A stretch of DNA of 16,047 bases from DASWHK01 sp036398215. Its GTDB lineage: Bacteria > Acidobacteriota > UBA890. A program made the position numbers and the translations under genes. Within the stretch, counting starts at the first letter, position 1; each line of letters starts with the position of its first letter. Shown here one piece after another: positions 15,197-16,047 of this stretch. The notes below the pieces were generated by a model. That model saw only the letters and a list, made by a program, of their open reading frames with translations. It did no database searches and was not told where the DNA came from. Location: contig DASWHK010000112.1 in NCBI GenBank assembly GCA_036398215.1, positions 1-16,047 of the forward strand, in the 5' to 3' direction.

Positions 15197-15217
15197 GGGC
15201 GGCGGCCCGACGCCGGG

Positions 15218-15243
15218 GTCGGCGCCGACCGGTCCGCCGGAGG
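15218..15243. repeat. 26-bp direct repeat, copy 2
   Basis: Matches 12790-12815 at 25 of 26 positions, same orientation. It starts 22 nt after the aminotransferase stop and ends 3 nt before the TATGAT at 15247, so it occupies the -35 region of the helicase promoter. Confidence 0.7.
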
Positions 15244-15246
15244 GTG

Positions 15247-15252
15247 TATGAT
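15247..15252 (+). promoter_or_regulatory. Putative -10 of the helicase gene
   Basis: TATGAT, preceded by GGGTG, is the best match to a consensus -10 in the window. It is 62 nt before the ATG at 15315. The upstream -35 position falls within the 26-bp repeat copy and shows no TTGACA-like sequence. Confidence 0.5.
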
Positions 15253-15314
15253 CTCGGCTTCTCGTGGGGGCGAGCGCAGCCGGGCCGTGAGGGGAAGCTT
15301 GGATCGAGCCGCCC

Positions 15315-16047
15315 ATGCCCCACCCGCCCGCTTCCGACGCGATCCCCGGCACCGCGCACCCCTCTCTCGCGGCAACTCCTGCGCCGACCGACGGCGCCGC
15401 GAGCACGCCTGCCGCGGCCGCCATCTCCACCCACCTCGACCGGCTCAACGCCGCCCAGCGGCGTGCCGTGGTCTTCGGGTCGACCGGCAACGCGACCCCG
15501 CACGATTCCCCGCCGCTGCTGATCATCGCCGGCGCCGGCACCGGCAAGACCACGACGCTGGCCCACCGCGTGGCCGAGTGCGTGCTGCGCGGCGTCGATC
15601 CGGGGCGGATCCTGCTGCTCACCTTCACCCGGCGGGCCGCCCGCGAGATGGCGCGGCGCGCCGAGCGGATCGTCGCGCAGGCGTTGCGCGCCGACGGCGG
15701 CGGCCGGCGCAGCGCCCCGGGCACCCTGCGCTGGGCCGGCACCTTCCACGCCGTCGCCAACCGTTTGCTGCGGCTGTACGCGCCGGCGATCGGCCTCGAG
15801 CCCTCGTTCACGATCCTCGATCGCGGCGACGCCGAGGATCTGCTCGACGTCGTCCGCCACCAGGCCGGCCTGTCGCGCCGCTCGAAGCGCTTCCCGCGCA
15901 AGGCGACCTGCCTGGCAATCTACTCGCGCCGCGTCAACAGCGGCGCGCCGCTGAAGGAATGCCTGGATGCCGCATTCCCCTGGTGCGCCGAGTGGGAAGA
16001 CGAGCTGGGCGCGCTGTTTCGCGCCTACGTCGAGGCCAAGCAGGAGC
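15315..16047 (+). CDS. UvrD/PcrA-type superfamily 1 DNA helicase, N-terminal part (cut by window end)
   Basis: 244 codons are visible and the frame is open to the window edge. It shows the start of an SF1A 3'-5' helicase: Q-motif LNAAQRRAV (44-52, Gln48), Walker A AGAGTGKTTT (Lys78), motif Ia LLTFTRRAAREM (101-112) and the GTFHAVANRLLR stretch (142-153). Such enzymes unwind DNA in repair and replication restart. In this family Walker A usually lies near residue 30-40, so the 40-residue Ala/Pro/Thr-rich leader is an unusual extension or the true start is internal. No better ATG with a Shine-Dalgarno is visible, and the one at 15315 has only a weak site. UvrD, PcrA, Rep and related enzymes cannot be told apart from this part. 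Confidence 0.88.
   Translation, partial: MPHPPASDAIPGTAHPSLAATPAPTDGAASTPAAAAISTHLDRLNAAQRRAVVFGSTGNATPHDSPPLLIIAGAGTGKTTTLAHRVAECVLRGVDPGRILLLTFTRRAAREMARRAERIVAQALRADGGGRRSAPGTLRWAGTFHAVANRLLRLYAPAIGLEPSFTILDRGDAEDLLDVVRHQAGLSRRSKRFPRKATCLAIYSRRVNSGAPLKECLDAAFPWCAEWEDELGALFRAYVEAKQE

Noticed and set aside
14243..15901. A 552-codon minus-strand frame over the aminotransferase and helicase genes
   Set aside because: It crosses two genes with intact motifs and is Arg/Ala/Ser-rich without recognisable homology.

Overview
The window is about 16 kb of very GC-rich bacterial DNA with tightly packed genes on both strands and no RNA genes, insertion sequences or CRISPR arrays that I can see. The gene content is an ABC-2 permease fused to an M1-peptidase-like ectodomain, a DUF3500 protein, a membrane Ser/Thr kinase, a MauG/CcpA-type cytochrome peroxidase remnant and a Tat-dependent class V aminotransferase. 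Together with the high GC this suggests a chromosomal segment of an Acidobacteriota-like organism. Gemmatimonadota, Myxococcota or Planctomycetota are not excluded, and this assignment is inference from family content only.

Region 1 (1-5384, + strand): an ABC exporter ATPase (249-1154) overlaps by 4 nt a 1209-residue permease whose ectodomain looks like an M1 aminopeptidase without the zinc site. The permease protein ends in a golvesin-like domain and an RGG-rich tail. A small four-helix membrane protein follows.

Region 2 (5381-7523): a glutathione S-transferase-fold protein (-) is divergent from an exported DUF3500 protein (+). A 324-bp spacer carrying a perfect 9-bp hairpin separates them.

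Region 3 (7524-10060): an AAA_14/DUF4143 ATPase, probably an accessory gene, sits behind an unusually AT-rich promoter region with nested inverted repeats. A four-helix membrane protein follows. The convergent spacer after it holds a 21-bp near-perfect palindrome.

Region 4 (10061-12642, - strand): a membrane Ser/Thr kinase with its kinase domain at the C-terminal side, followed by a DUF2461 protein, probably co-transcribed.

Region 5 (12790-15243): a block bounded by a 26-bp direct repeat (25/26 identical). It contains a 5'-truncated diheme peroxidase gene (-) and an intact Tat-exported class V aminotransferase (+). The repeat copies lie beside the putative promoters of the flanking kinase and helicase genes, as if the block had been inserted between two formerly divergent neighbours.

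Region 6 (15315-end): the N-terminal third or so of a UvrD/PcrA-type superfamily 1 helicase, cut by the window edge.

Several starts are preceded by a shared extended -10-like motif (GGTAnnnT). At two genes it lies at leaderless distance from the ATG. The observations most worth following are the repeat-bounded block, the dead-peptidase ABC fusion and the nested operator in front of the DUF4143 ATPase.
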